DNA of 64,000 nt from Streptomyces sp. ISL-96 (GTDB taxonomy: Bacteria > Actinomycetota > Actinomycetes > Streptomycetales > Streptomycetaceae), in the NCBI RefSeq assembly GCF_018614035.1, contig NZ_JAGGPA010000026.1, forward strand, positions 170,330 through 234,329. Reading direction: 5' to 3'. Both the position numbers and the translations under genes were made by a program. Positions 34,769-44,447 of this stretch are shown in pieces. The notes under the pieces are model-generated. The model was not told where the DNA came from, ran no database searches, and saw nothing but the letters and a program-made list of their open reading frames with translations. Each line of letters starts with the position of its first letter. Position 1 is the stretch's first letter.

Positions 34769-36211
34769 ATGGCCGAGAACGAGAGGGTCGAGAGGGTCGA
34801 GGGGGCGCTGTCCCGGGGGCGTATTCCCGAGGTGCCAGGCTTCGCGCGGTGTACGGGGGAGGGATCGCCCGACGTATCGCCCAAGGCTGAGGGCAAGGCA
34901 TTGCGGTCGCGGGTGCCCAGGGCCTCGCACGATTCGCTGGTGCTCGCGGTGCGGCGGCCCGACGCGGTGCGGGCGGTCGAGGAGTCCAGCCGCGGCCGGG
35001 TGCCCGGGCTGACGCCGATACGGGTCGGGCGTATGGCCGCTTCCCCCTTCGCCTTCATGCGGGGCGCGGCCGGACTGATGGCGCACGACCTGGTGGGTAC
35101 GCCGGTCACGGGGCTGGGCGCGCAGATATGCGGTGACGCGCATGCGGCGAACTTCGGCCTGTACGGCGATGCGCGCGGCCGGCTGGTCATCGACCTGAAC
35201 GACTTCGACGAGACCGTCGTCGGCCCGTGGGAGTGGGACGTCAAGCGGCTCGCGGCGTCACTGGTGCTGGCGGGGCGCCAGACGGGGGCCGGCGAGGACG
35301 TCTGCCGGCAGGCGGCTTTCGACGCGGTCGGGGCGTACCGGCGGACGATGCGGCTGCTGGCCAGGATGCCGGTGCTGGACGCGTGGAACGCGATCGCCGA
35401 CGAGGAGCTCGTCTCGCACACGGACGCGCGGGACCTGCTCGGCACGCTCGAGCGGGTCGCGGAGAAGGCCCGTAACAACACCAGTGCGCGGTTCGCCGCC
35501 AGGGCGACGGCCGAGGGGCCGGGCGGGACGCGGCGCTTCGTGGACGCGTTGCCGGTGCTGCGGCGGGTGACGGACGTGGAGGCGGCCGCGGTCGCCTCGG
35601 CGCTGGGCGGGTATCTCAAGACGCTTCCCGAGGACCGGCTGCCGCTGCTCGCGCGGTACGCGATCCACGATGTGGCGTTCCGGGTGGTCGGCACCGGCAG
35701 CGTGGGGACGCGGTCGTACGTGGTGCTGCTGCTCGACCACCGGGGCGAGCCGCTGGTGCTCCAGGTGAAGGAGGCGCGCCCGTCGGTGCTGGCGCCCTAC
35801 CTGCCTCTCGCCGGCTTCGGGGCGCCGGGCGCCGGGCATGAGGGGCGGCGGGTCGTGCTCGGGCAGAAGCGGATGCAGGTGGTCAGTGACAACCTGCTGG
35901 GCTGGGCCGAGGTGGAAGGGCGGCCCTTCCAGGTACGGCAGTTCAGGAACCGCAAGGGCAGTGTGGATCCGGCGGCGCTCGACCCCGGCCAGCTGGACGA
36001 CTACGGGCGGATGACCGGGGCGCTGCTGGCGCGTGCCCACGCGCACAGCGTCGACCCCCGGCTGGTCGCCGGGTACTGCGGGAAGAACGAGGAGTTCGAC
36101 GAGGCGGTGGCGCGTTTCGCGGTGGTGTACGCGGACCGTACGGAAGCGGATCACGCCGATCTGGTGGCGGCGGTCAAGGACGGGCGAATAGCCGCCGAGG
36201 CAGGGGTGTGA
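34769..36211 (+). CDS. DUF2252 family protein
   Basis: The 480-residue cytoplasmic protein shows the DUF2252 signatures RMAASPFAFMRGAA, GDAHAANFGLYG and DLNDFDETVVGPWEWDVKRLAAS, and VLQVKEARPSVL. GDxHxxNFG and DFDE recall the catalytic loops of aminoglycoside phosphotransferase-like kinases. The family has no firm function; small-molecule phosphorylation is a reasonable guess. ATG 34769 (MAENERVE) is chosen over an upstream codon with only basic residues. Confidence 0.85.
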   Translation: MAENERVERVEGALSRGRIPEVPGFARCTGEGSPDVSPKAEGKALRSRVPRASHDSLVLAVRRPDAVRAVEESSRGRVPGLTPIRVGRMAASPFAFMRGAAGLMAHDLVGTPVTGLGAQICGDAHAANFGLYGDARGRLVIDLNDFDETVVGPWEWDVKRLAASLVLAGRQTGAGEDVCRQAAFDAVGAYRRTMRLLARMPVLDAWNAIADEELVSHTDARDLLGTLERVAEKARNNTSARFAARATAEGPGGTRRFVDALPVLRRVTDVEAAAVASALGGYLKTLPEDRLPLLARYAIHDVAFRVVGTGSVGTRSYVVLLLDHRGEPLVLQVKEARPSVLAPYLPLAGFGAPGAGHEGRRVVLGQKRMQVVSDNLLGWAEVEGRPFQVRQFRNRKGSVDPAALDPGQLDDYGRMTGALLARAHAHSVDPRLVAGYCGKNEEFDEAVARFAVVYADRTEADHADLVAAVKDGRIAAEAGV

Positions 36212-36245
36212 GCACGGCGACCCCCGCCGCCCGTACGCTGGGCGG

Positions 36246-37145
36246 GTGACTCAGGAAGCTCACGGGGAGCCGACGACCCGCAACGATGACCCGCAGGACC
36301 CGCACGCGTCCGGGCGCGAGGCCGGGGGCGAGGCTGGACGTGAGGCCGGGGAGCCGCAGACGGGCGAGGCTCCGGAGCGGCCCGAGGCCCGGCTGGAGCG
36401 GGCCGTGCGCGCCGCCGAGCAGGCACTGATCGAGTTCGAGATCGCGGTGGAGACCTTCCGGGTCGAGGTGGAGAACTTCTCCCGGCTCCATCACCAGAAG
36501 CTCGGACCGATGTACGCGCGCCTGGACGAGCTGGACGCCCAGATCGCGGAGGCCACAGCCGCCCGTACCGGCGATCCGGAAGACCGCCGCAGGGCGGACG
36601 AGGCGCGGGCCGTCGTCATGCCGATGCCCGGCGTCGAGGAGCTGTTCCACGACTGGATGGACTCGGACGGCCTGTCGCCCGAGGCATCGGCGATGCTCAC
36701 CGGGCAGACCGTGCAGCCGCCGAAGCGGGTCAGGCCGACCGAGGAGGCGCGCAAGCTCTACCGGGAGCTTGCCCGCAAGGCGCACCCGGACCTGGCGCAG
36801 GACGATGCGGAGCGGAGCCGCAGGGACGAGTTCATTACGCGGGTCAATGCCGCGTACGGGCGCGGTGATGTGGACCAGCTGCGCACGCTCGCGGAGGAGT
36901 GGGCGGCGGGGCCGGCGCCCGAGGAGCAGCAGCCTGAGCGTGACGAGCTCTACGCCCGGCTGGAGTGGCTCTCGCAGCGCAAGGAGCTGCTGTCGGTGAT
37001 CGCCCAGGAGCTGGAGGACAGCGCCATCGGGTCGATGCTGCGGATGGCGCCCGAGGATCCGGACCGGTTGCTGGAGGAGATCGCCGAGCAACTGCTCGCG
37101 CGGGTCTCCGAGCGCGAGGCGGATCTGGCGAAACTGGTGCAGTAG
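36246..37145 (+). CDS. J-domain-containing protein
   Basis: The 299-residue protein has a Gly/Glu-rich start and a helical region (LERAVRAAEQALIEFEIAVETFRVEVENF). A J-like domain at about residues 160-215 contains HPD (LYRELARKAHPDLAQDDAERSRR...FITRVNAAYGRGDVDQL), and a charged helical end follows. HPD is needed to stimulate Hsp70 ATPase. It starts with GTG 35 nt after the DUF2252 gene. The client is unknown. Confidence 0.8.
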   Translation: MTQEAHGEPTTRNDDPQDPHASGREAGGEAGREAGEPQTGEAPERPEARLERAVRAAEQALIEFEIAVETFRVEVENFSRLHHQKLGPMYARLDELDAQIAEATAARTGDPEDRRRADEARAVVMPMPGVEELFHDWMDSDGLSPEASAMLTGQTVQPPKRVRPTEEARKLYRELARKAHPDLAQDDAERSRRDEFITRVNAAYGRGDVDQLRTLAEEWAAGPAPEEQQPERDELYARLEWLSQRKELLSVIAQELEDSAIGSMLRMAPEDPDRLLEEIAEQLLARVSEREADLAKLVQ

Positions 37146-37184
37146 GTTGCGAAGACTGTGTACGTACGAAAGAAGGCATGACCC

Positions 37185-37529
37185 ATGAATTTCGCCCCGC
37201 TCCCTTCGGTCGACGCCGCGGCGGTGCCGGCCGACGGCCTCGTGCTGGACGTACGGGAGGACGACGAGTGGGCAGCCGGTCACGTCGAGGGCGCGCTGCA
37301 CATCCCGATGAGCGACTTCGTGGGCCGCTTCGGTGAGCTCACCGAAGCGGCGCAGGACGGCCGGCGGGTGCACGTGATGTGCCGGGTCGGTGGCCGGTCC
37401 GCGCAGGTCACGCAGTATCTGGTGCAGCAGGGCGTGGACGCGGTGAACGTCGACGGCGGGATGCTCGCCTGGGACGGCGCCGGACGCCCGATGGTCACCG
37501 ACAGCGGAAGCCCGGCCTTCGTCCTCTGA
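37185..37529 (+). CDS. Rhodanese-like domain protein
   Basis: The 114-residue single-domain protein has the active-site Cys in VMCRVGGRSAQ (CxxGGRS) and the structural motifs LDVREDDEWAAGHVEGALHIP. It may move sulfane sulfur or bind a thiol metabolite. It ends 2 nt before the stop of the converging acyl-CoA dehydrogenase. Confidence 0.92.
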   Translation: MNFAPLPSVDAAAVPADGLVLDVREDDEWAAGHVEGALHIPMSDFVGRFGELTEAAQDGRRVHVMCRVGGRSAQVTQYLVQQGVDAVNVDGGMLAWDGAGRPMVTDSGSPAFVL

Positions 37530-37531
37530 TC

Positions 37532-38665
37532 TCAGCCAAGGGTGTGGGCGGCCAGCAGGTCGCCCAGTGCCTCTTCGTGCGCGGCGGCCGGGCCGAGTGA
37601 GAGCTCGATCTGCTTGGCCCACGCGTGGTAGCGGTGCAGGGGGTAGTCGGTGTCCGCGCCGAAGCCGCCGTGCAGATGCTGTGCGGTCTGCACGACGCGG
37701 CGTACACTGTCGGACGCCCAGATCTTCGCCACCGCCACATCGCCCGTCACGGGCAGGGCGCCGTGCGATCCCGTGGCCAGCCGCCAGGCGGCCTGCCAGA
37801 GGGTGACTTCCATGGCGCGCAGGTCGATGTAGCGGTCGGCCGCCTGGACGGCCACGGCCTGGAAGGTGGCGACGGGGAAGCCGAACTGTTCGCGTTTGCC
37901 GGTGTATTCGCTCGTCATGGCCAGTACGCGCTCGCCGAGCCCCAGTGCGAGCGCGCAGGTGCCGGTGGTGAGGAGATCGCGCAGCCAGTCCCAGGCGCCC
38001 TCGGTGTCGATCACCTGAGGGGCGGTGACGCGTACGGAATCGAGGCGGACCTCGGCGAAGCGTTCTCCGCTGGTGGAGACCTGGTCGGCGAGCGTGACGC
38101 CCGGGTGGTCGCGGGGGACCAGGGCGAGCACGGCGCGGCCCGCGCCGGTGTGCGCGGGCACGGCGATACGGTCCGCGCTCTGCGCCCAGGGCACGCCCGT
38201 CTGGACGCCGTCGAGCAGCCATTGACCGCCGTCCCGCTGTGCGGTGACGGCGAGCTCGGCCGGATCGTGGCCGGTGCGGCCGTTGGCGCCGGCCGTCAGC
38301 ACCAGTTCGCCGCGGCCGACGCGGGGAAGGATCTCGGCCGCCAGCTCCGGGCTGCCGTAGGCCTGTACGGCCATCGCGACCGCACTGGTCTCCAGCAGGG
38401 GTACGCGGGCGAGCACCTTCGCGGACTCGCGCAGCACGAGGCAGAGCGCGATGGGATCGAGGCCCGCCCCTCCGTGTTCGGCGGCCAGGACCAGGCTCAG
38501 CAGGTCACAGCCGGCGAGCCTGGCCCACAGCGGCCGGTCGAAGTCCTCGGCCACCGCGCCCGGGGTGAGTGCCGGGCTCGGGACCTGGTCGGGCGCGACG
38601 CCCGAGAAGACCGCCTTCGCGGCTTCGACGGCCGCCTGCTGCTCCTCGGTGAAGGTGAAGTCCAC
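37532..38665 (-). CDS. Acyl-CoA dehydrogenase
   Basis: The 377-residue flavoenzyme oxidises an acyl-CoA. It has the N-terminal helical domain (DFTFTEEQQAAVEAAKAVFSGV), a middle beta domain and C-terminal helices with REQFGFPVATFQAV and QTAQHLHGGFGADTDYPLHRY. Such short, divergent enzymes are frequent in actinobacterial steroid/aromatic acid catabolism, where they can pair with a second subunit; no partner is adjacent. GTG 38665 is chosen (RBS GGGAGGG). A KstR-like palindrome lies 55 nt upstream. Confidence 0.87.
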   Translation of the reverse strand: MDFTFTEEQQAAVEAAKAVFSGVAPDQVPSPALTPGAVAEDFDRPLWARLAGCDLLSLVLAAEHGGAGLDPIALCLVLRESAKVLARVPLLETSAVAMAVQAYGSPELAAEILPRVGRGELVLTAGANGRTGHDPAELAVTAQRDGGQWLLDGVQTGVPWAQSADRIAVPAHTGAGRAVLALVPRDHPGVTLADQVSTSGERFAEVRLDSVRVTAPQVIDTEGAWDWLRDLLTTGTCALALGLGERVLAMTSEYTGKREQFGFPVATFQAVAVQAADRYIDLRAMEVTLWQAAWRLATGSHGALPVTGDVAVAKIWASDSVRRVVQTAQHLHGGFGADTDYPLHRYHAWAKQIELSLGPAAAHEEALGDLLAAHTLG

Positions 38666-38703
38666 GTCCCTTGCCCTCCCGTGCCCTCGGTACCGCATTC
38701 ACC

Positions 38704-38733
38704 TGACGGACCGTCAAGATAGAACAGGTTCTA
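38704..38733. promoter_or_regulatory. Two palindromes, one matching the KstR operator
   Basis: TGACGGACCGTCA (38704-38716) is a perfect 13-nt palindrome. TAGAACAGGTTCTA (38720-38733) fits TNNAACNNGTTNNA, the established KstR operator of cholesterol catabolism. Both lie in the acyl-CoA dehydrogenase promoter region. Confidence 0.6.
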
Positions 38734-38765
38734 GGTGAAGGGAAGGTGCGGGAACGGGCGGGACT

Positions 38766-39851
38766 TCAGCGGTCGAAGTCCAGCTCCACTTCCGGCGTCG
38801 CGGGATGCGACTGGCAGGCCAGGACGTAGCCGGCTTCCGTCTCCTCCGGCTCCAGCGCGTAGTTGCGGTCCATCCGCACCTCACCGGAGACCAGAAAGGC
38901 CCGGCAGGTCCCGCAGACGCCGCCCTTGCAGGCGTACGGCGCGTCCGCGCGGCTGCGCAGCACCGTCTCCAGCAGCGATTCGCCGTCCTGTACCGGCCAC
39001 TTGCCCGACCGGCCGTCGAGCGTGGCGGTGAGGGTGCTGCTCGTGGGAGCCGTCGCCGTACCACTGGTGACCGTTCCCGTTCCGTCGTCGACGTGGAAGA
39101 TCTCCTCGTGGATACGGTTCCTGGCCACCCCGAGAGCGCGCAGCGCCCGCTCGGCGCCCTGGACGAGACCGAAGGGCCCGCACAGGAACCAGCCGTCCAC
39201 CTCCGCCACCGGCAGCAGCGCGGGCAGCAGCCCGGTCAGCCGCTCCTCGTCGAGGCGGCCCGACGGCAGCCCCGCCTGCTGCTCTTCCCTGGAGAGCGCG
39301 GTGACCAGCTGGAAACGGTCCGGATAGCGGTCCTTCAGGTCGGCCACCTCCTCCAGGAACATCGTCGAAGCCGCCGTGCGGTCGCTGCGGACCAGACAGA
39401 AAGTGGCGTCGGGCTCGCGCGCCAGCACCGTCGCCGCCATCGACAGCACCGGCGTGATGCCGCTGCCGCCCACGATCGCCGCGAAGCGGCCCGGGCGCGG
39501 GTTCAGGATGAAGCGGCCCGTCGGAGCCATGGCCTCCACCGTGTCGCCGACGGTCAGCTCCTTGAGGGCGTACGTCGAGAAATCGCCGCCGTCGACCAGC
39601 CGGATGCCGACCCGCAGCACCGGCTCCAGTGGCGCTTCGGTGGCCGGGGCGCAGATCGAGTACGTACGGCGGATCTCCTCGCCTGCCACGACGCGGCGCA
39701 GCGCGATGTGCTGGCCGGGTGTGTGGCGGAAGGTGTCGCGGAGCTCGGGCGGCACGTCGAGGGTGACGGCCACGGAGTCGTCGGTGAGCCGCTCGACCTC
39801 GCGGACCCGGAGCGGATGGAACCCAGCGCGTCCGGCGTCTGAGGACAGCAT
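38766..39851 (-). CDS. paaE: 1,2-phenylacetyl-CoA epoxidase reductase subunit PaaE
   Basis: The 361-residue reductase passes electrons from NAD(P)H to the PaaAC oxygenase. It has an FAD domain (RRTYSICAPA), a nucleotide domain (GGSGITPVLSMAATVL, LCGPFGLVQGAE) and a C-terminal plant-type 2Fe-2S domain with CKGGVCGTC and a distal Cys (YVLACQSHP). It is the last gene of the paaABCDE operon, adjoining paaD without a gap. Confidence 0.96.
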   Translation of the reverse strand: MLSSDAGRAGFHPLRVREVERLTDDSVAVTLDVPPELRDTFRHTPGQHIALRRVVAGEEIRRTYSICAPATEAPLEPVLRVGIRLVDGGDFSTYALKELTVGDTVEAMAPTGRFILNPRPGRFAAIVGGSGITPVLSMAATVLAREPDATFCLVRSDRTAASTMFLEEVADLKDRYPDRFQLVTALSREEQQAGLPSGRLDEERLTGLLPALLPVAEVDGWFLCGPFGLVQGAERALRALGVARNRIHEEIFHVDDGTGTVTSGTATAPTSSTLTATLDGRSGKWPVQDGESLLETVLRSRADAPYACKGGVCGTCRAFLVSGEVRMDRNYALEPEETEAGYVLACQSHPATPEVELDFDR

Positions 39852-40349
39852 CTACAACTCCTTGAAGTGGTCGAACGGTTCGCGGCAGGAAACGCAGCGG
39901 CGCAGTGCCTTGCACGCGGTGGAGGAGAACCGGCTGAGCAGCTCCGTGTCCGTGGACCCGCAGTGCGGGCAGCGCACCGACAGGGTGAGCGGCACGGGTC
40001 CGCCGTCGGCGGGCTGCGGGCGCGGCGGGGCTATGCCGAACTCGGCGAGCTTGCGGCGGCCCTCAGCGCTGATGTCGTCCGTCGACCAGGCCGGGGACAG
40101 GACCGTGCGGACCGAGACCTCCGGTATGCCGTGGTCGTGCAGCACACGCTCGATGTCCGAGGACATCGCCTCGATCGCCGGGCAGCCGGTGTACGTCGGC
40201 GTCAGCTCGACCTCGACCCTGCCCGGTCCGTGGATGTGGACGGCGCGCAGGACGCCGAGCTCCTCCAGGGTGAGCACCGGCAGTTCCGGGTCGGGGACCG
40301 AGCCCGCGACCCTGCGCAGCTCGGCCTCCAGGAGCGTCTCGGTCACCAT
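39852..40349 (-). CDS. paaD: Phenylacetyl-CoA epoxidase maturation/assembly subunit PaaD
   Basis: The 165-residue protein joins a MIP18/DUF59 domain (GSVPDPELPVLTLEELGVL, TPTYTGCPAIEAM) to a zinc-ribbon end (CPHCGS...CVSCREPFDHFKEL). PaaD is thought to help iron-sulfur/diiron assembly in the epoxidase. Its start overlaps the paaC stop by 7 nt. Confidence 0.95.
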   Translation of the reverse strand: MVTETLLEAELRRVAGSVPDPELPVLTLEELGVLRAVHIHGPGRVEVELTPTYTGCPAIEAMSSDIERVLHDHGIPEVSVRTVLSPAWSTDDISAEGRRKLAEFGIAPPRPQPADGGPVPLTLSVRCPHCGSTDTELLSRFSSTACKALRRCVSCREPFDHFKEL

Positions 40350-41044
40350 GTCGCCCCCGGGTGGCTGCGGTGCAGGTGCTGCATCTCGGCGATCATCCGC
40401 CCGAACGGTTCGGTGTGCAGCCCCTGGCGGCCCGCGCCCGCCGCCCAGGCTCCGCTCTGCGGCCCCTCGGGCACGGTCAGCGTCGCCCGCTCCAGCACGG
40501 CGCCGACCGACTCCCGCCAGCCGGCCTCCAGCTTCTGCCAGTCGACGTCGACGCCCTCGACGGGCTGGAACATCTCACCGGTGAACCGCCACAGCGCGTC
40601 GCAGCCCCGCTGCATCCGCCCGTGGCTCTCCTCGGTGCCGTCGCCCAGGCGCAGCGTCCAGTGCTCGGCGTGGTCCTGGTGGTAGGCCACCTCCTTGACC
40701 GCCTTCGCCGCCAGCGGCGCGAACTCGCCGTCCCCGGCTGCCAGTTGCCCGTACAGCAGCCGCTGGTAGGTGGAGAAGTAGAGCTGGCGGGCGATGGTCT
40801 GCGCGAAGTCGCCGTTCGGCTGCTCGACCAGCTGGAGATTACGGAAGGCACGCTCCTCGCGGAGGTACGCCAGCTCGTCCTCGTCGCCGACGAGGGAGAG
40901 CAGGATCCGCGCCTGCCCGAGCAGGTCCAGCGCGATGTTCGCGAGGGCCACTTCCTCTTCGAGCACGGGCGCGTGTCCCGCCCACTCCCCCAACCGGTGC
41001 GAGAGCACCAGCGCGTCGTCGCCCAGGGCGAGGGCCGCGGTCAC
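40343..41044 (-). CDS. paaC: 1,2-phenylacetyl-CoA epoxidase structural subunit PaaC
   Basis: The 233-residue ferritin-like subunit pairs with PaaA. It reads ALVLSHRLGEWAGHAPVLEEEVALANIALDLLGQAR near the start and VKEVAYHQDHAEHWTLRLGDGTEES in the core. GTG 41044 overlaps the paaB stop (GTGA), so the much longer open frame upstream is not used. Confidence 0.95.
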   Translation of the reverse strand: MTAALALGDDALVLSHRLGEWAGHAPVLEEEVALANIALDLLGQARILLSLVGDEDELAYLREERAFRNLQLVEQPNGDFAQTIARQLYFSTYQRLLYGQLAAGDGEFAPLAAKAVKEVAYHQDHAEHWTLRLGDGTEESHGRMQRGCDALWRFTGEMFQPVEGVDVDWQKLEAGWRESVGAVLERATLTVPEGPQSGAWAAGAGRQGLHTEPFGRMIAEMQHLHRSHPGATW

Positions 41045-41324
41045 AGGTGCCTCACTCCCTCGGGGATCTCGTAGAAGGTCGGGTGCCGGTAGGGCTTGTC
41101 GGCAGCCGGTTCGAAGAACGGGTCCTTCTCGTCGGGCGAGGACGCGGTGATCGCCGACGAGGGCACCACCCACAGCGAGACGCCCTCGGACCTGCGGGTG
41201 TAGAGGTCGCGGGCATTGCGCAGGGCCATCTCCGCGTCCGGCGCGTGCAGGCTGCCGGCGTGAGTGTGGGACAGTCCGCGGCGCGAGCGCACGAACACCT
41301 CCCACAGCGGCCAGTCGGAGTTCG

Positions 41325-41328
<4 letters not shown>
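41041..41328 (-). CDS. paaB: 1,2-phenylacetyl-CoA epoxidase subunit PaaB
   Basis: The 95-residue protein starts MTNSDWPLWEVFVRSRRGLSH and includes HAGSLHAPDAEMALRNARD and RSEGVSLWVVPS, typical of PaaB, a small bridging subunit. ATG 41328 overlaps the paaA stop (ATGA). Its stop overlaps paaC. Confidence 0.96.
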
Positions 41329-42314
<986 letters not shown>

Positions 42315-42364
42315 CCGAGCCCCCTGCCGTCCCTGCCGCCTCTTGCCGAGCGGCCAACCGACCG

Positions 42365-42378
42365 ACCGATCGTTCGGT
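42365..42378. promoter_or_regulatory. PaaR-like operator 1 (upstream of paaA)
   Basis: ACCGATCGTTCGGT, form ACCGA-N4-TCGGT, 51 nt upstream of the paaA start. The same form occurs at 46993 and 49829. A DnaA-box 9-mer (TGTGGATAA) lies at 42424-42432. Confidence 0.75.
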
Positions 42379-42462
42379 TCGATGACTTCAATGGTGAGTC
42401 GGCGGCCCGTAGGGTGTCAACCCTGTGGATAACTGAGGTGGACCAACGGTGAGCGGGGCGGG

Positions 42463-43242
42463 ATGGATTCGTACGACGACAGGGGCGTAACCGCCGGGCG
42501 GGGGGCGGGTCAGGTCCCGGGCGCCACGGACGCCTCCGAGGTGCCGAAGGGCCCGGAGGATCCTCCCGGCCCCGGCATACCGAGCGGCGGTATCGCGGCG
42601 CTCTCGCTCCCGTACCAGGCGGTGGCAGCCCTCGCGCTCGCCGTCGTCGGCGTCATCGCGTGTGTGCACCTCGGGATGGTTTTCCTGCACGTCGCACCGT
42701 CCAACACCCTCACCAAGCAGAACGGTGAGGCCATAGACGACTGGGTCTACCCCGAATTCGAGCAGAACTGGAAGCTCTTCGCTCCTAATCCGCTCCAGCA
42801 GAACATTTCCGTACAGGTGCGGGCGCAGGTCCGTACGGCCGACGGGCAGTGGAAGACCAGCGACTGGATCGACCTCTCCGCCCAGGACGGCGAAGCGATC
42901 CGCGGCAATCTGCTGCCGAGCCACACGGTCCAGAACGCGCTGCGGCGGGCCTGGGACTTCTACACCGCCTCGCACGACAACGCGAACAAGCCGAACGGCA
43001 TGCGCGGCGCCCTGTCCGAGCGCTACGTCCGCCGCACCGTCATGCTGCGCCTCGCCGGCCTGGACCTCGGCGGCAAGGTCGAGCGGATACAGGTCAGGTC
43101 CGAGACGATGTGGGTGAAGGCGCCGCCGTGGAGCAACGAGAAGACGAACGCCCGGCCGGCCCATCGAGTGCTTCCGTGGTGGCCGGTGACCGAGGCGGAC
43201 CTTCCGGAGGGCGCCCGGCGCGCATCGGAGGCGGCCCGGTGA
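42463..43242 (+). CDS. DUF5819 family protein
   Basis: The 259-residue protein has a Gly/Pro/Asp-rich N-terminus, one membrane helix (YQAVAALALAVVGVIACVHLGMVFL) and an outside domain with WVYPEFEQNWKLFAPNPLQQN, the DUF5819 hallmark. The next gene, an HTTM protein, overlaps its stop (GTGA). Such pairs occur together, so DUF5819 may be a partner subunit. No reaction is known. Confidence 0.85.
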   Translation: MDSYDDRGVTAGRGAGQVPGATDASEVPKGPEDPPGPGIPSGGIAALSLPYQAVAALALAVVGVIACVHLGMVFLHVAPSNTLTKQNGEAIDDWVYPEFEQNWKLFAPNPLQQNISVQVRAQVRTADGQWKTSDWIDLSAQDGEAIRGNLLPSHTVQNALRRAWDFYTASHDNANKPNGMRGALSERYVRRTVMLRLAGLDLGGKVERIQVRSETMWVKAPPWSNEKTNARPAHRVLPWWPVTEADLPEGARRASEAAR

Positions 43243-44447
43243 GCTCGTCGTCCGTCCGCACCCCTGACCGCACTGCTGACCGCGCCCCCGGCCGTACGCC
43301 GGGCCCTGTCGCGGGCCGCGCCCACGGCGGCGCTGCGGCCCGTAAGCTCGCGGGCGCCGTTCAGCGCGTCACCTCCACCGCCATCGGGCCGTACCAGAGC
43401 GCCGTCGTCCGGATCGGGTTCTCGCTGACCTGGCTGCTCTTCCTCCTCTGGGAGTACCCGCACCGCCGTGAGCTGTACGGGCCGGACGGGCCGTGGAGCT
43501 GGGACATGGCCCACAAGCTGATAGCGAACAATCAGGCCTTCACCGCGCTGATGTGGTCGGAGAGTTCGCTGTGGTTCGAGATCGTCTACGGGCTCGCCGT
43601 CGTGTCGGCGGCGCTGCTGATGCTGGGCTGGCGGACCCGGACGATGTCCGTCCTCTTCATGATCGGCGTGCTGTCGCTGCAGAACCGCAGCATCTTCGTG
43701 GGCGACGGCGGCGACAACGTCATCCATCTGATGGCGATCTACCTGGTACTGACGCGGTGCGGGCAGGTGTGGTCGCTGGACGCGCGGCGCGATCCCTCTC
43801 GCGGAGACCAGGTGGGGCCGGCCCTGTGGGGTGCGCTCGGTGCCTGCCTCGTCGCGCTCACGTTCATGGGCGAGCTCAGCGGCGGCTGGCTGCTGATCTT
43901 CTGGGGCTTGCTGGTCGCACACGGCCTGTGGTGGGCGGCCGGCCGCTACGCGCCTGGGCAGCCGCGCATCCTGCTGGACGTCATCGCCAACCTCGCGCAC
44001 AACGCCGGACTCTTCGTGATCATGGCCGAGGTCTGTCTCGTCTACGCGACCGCCGGCTGGTACAAGATCCAGGGCTCGCGCTGGCAGGACGGCACCGCGC
44101 TCTACTACCCGCTGCACCTGGACTACTTCTCGCCCTGGCCCGCGCTTTCCGGGCTGCTCGCCTCCAGCGGCGTGATCGTGATGCTGCTGACGTACGGGAC
44201 GGTGGCCGTTCAGGTCGCGTTCCCCTTCACGCTCTTCAACCGGCAGGTCAAGAACGTCCTGCTCGCCGTCATGATCGCTGAGCACGCGGCGATCGCTGTG
44301 CTGCTCGGGCTGCCCTTCTTCTCCCTCGCGATGATCGCCGCCGACGCGGTCTTCCTGCCGACCGGCTTCCTGCGGCGTATCGGCCGTTGGGGGGCGCGGC
44401 TCGACGTATCGGGCCTGGTCAAACGCCCCCGTAGGCTGAAGTCATGA
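43239..44447 (+). CDS. HTTM-domain membrane protein (gamma-carboxylase-like)
   Basis: The 402-residue protein has about eight membrane helices with HTTM-domain features (VVRIGFSLTWLLFLLWEYPHRRELYGPDGPW; NRSIFVGDGGDNVIHLMAIYLVLTRCG; ATAGWYKIQGSRWQDGTALYYPLHLDYF). HTTM is the membrane core of vitamin-K-dependent gamma-carboxylase. In bacteria it is used for other, unknown modifications. GTG 43239 is the coupled start. Confidence 0.85.
   Translation: MSSSSVRTPDRTADRAPGRTPGPVAGRAHGGAAARKLAGAVQRVTSTAIGPYQSAVVRIGFSLTWLLFLLWEYPHRRELYGPDGPWSWDMAHKLIANNQAFTALMWSESSLWFEIVYGLAVVSAALLMLGWRTRTMSVLFMIGVLSLQNRSIFVGDGGDNVIHLMAIYLVLTRCGQVWSLDARRDPSRGDQVGPALWGALGACLVALTFMGELSGGWLLIFWGLLVAHGLWWAAGRYAPGQPRILLDVIANLAHNAGLFVIMAEVCLVYATAGWYKIQGSRWQDGTALYYPLHLDYFSPWPALSGLLASSGVIVMLLTYGTVAVQVAFPFTLFNRQVKNVLLAVMIAEHAAIAVLLGLPFFSLAMIAADAVFLPTGFLRRIGRWGARLDVSGLVKRPRRLKS

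Noticed and set aside
32834..35143. 769-codon minus-strand open frame
   Set aside because: It covers two well-supported plus-strand genes, with His/Pro/Arg-rich composition typical of shadows.
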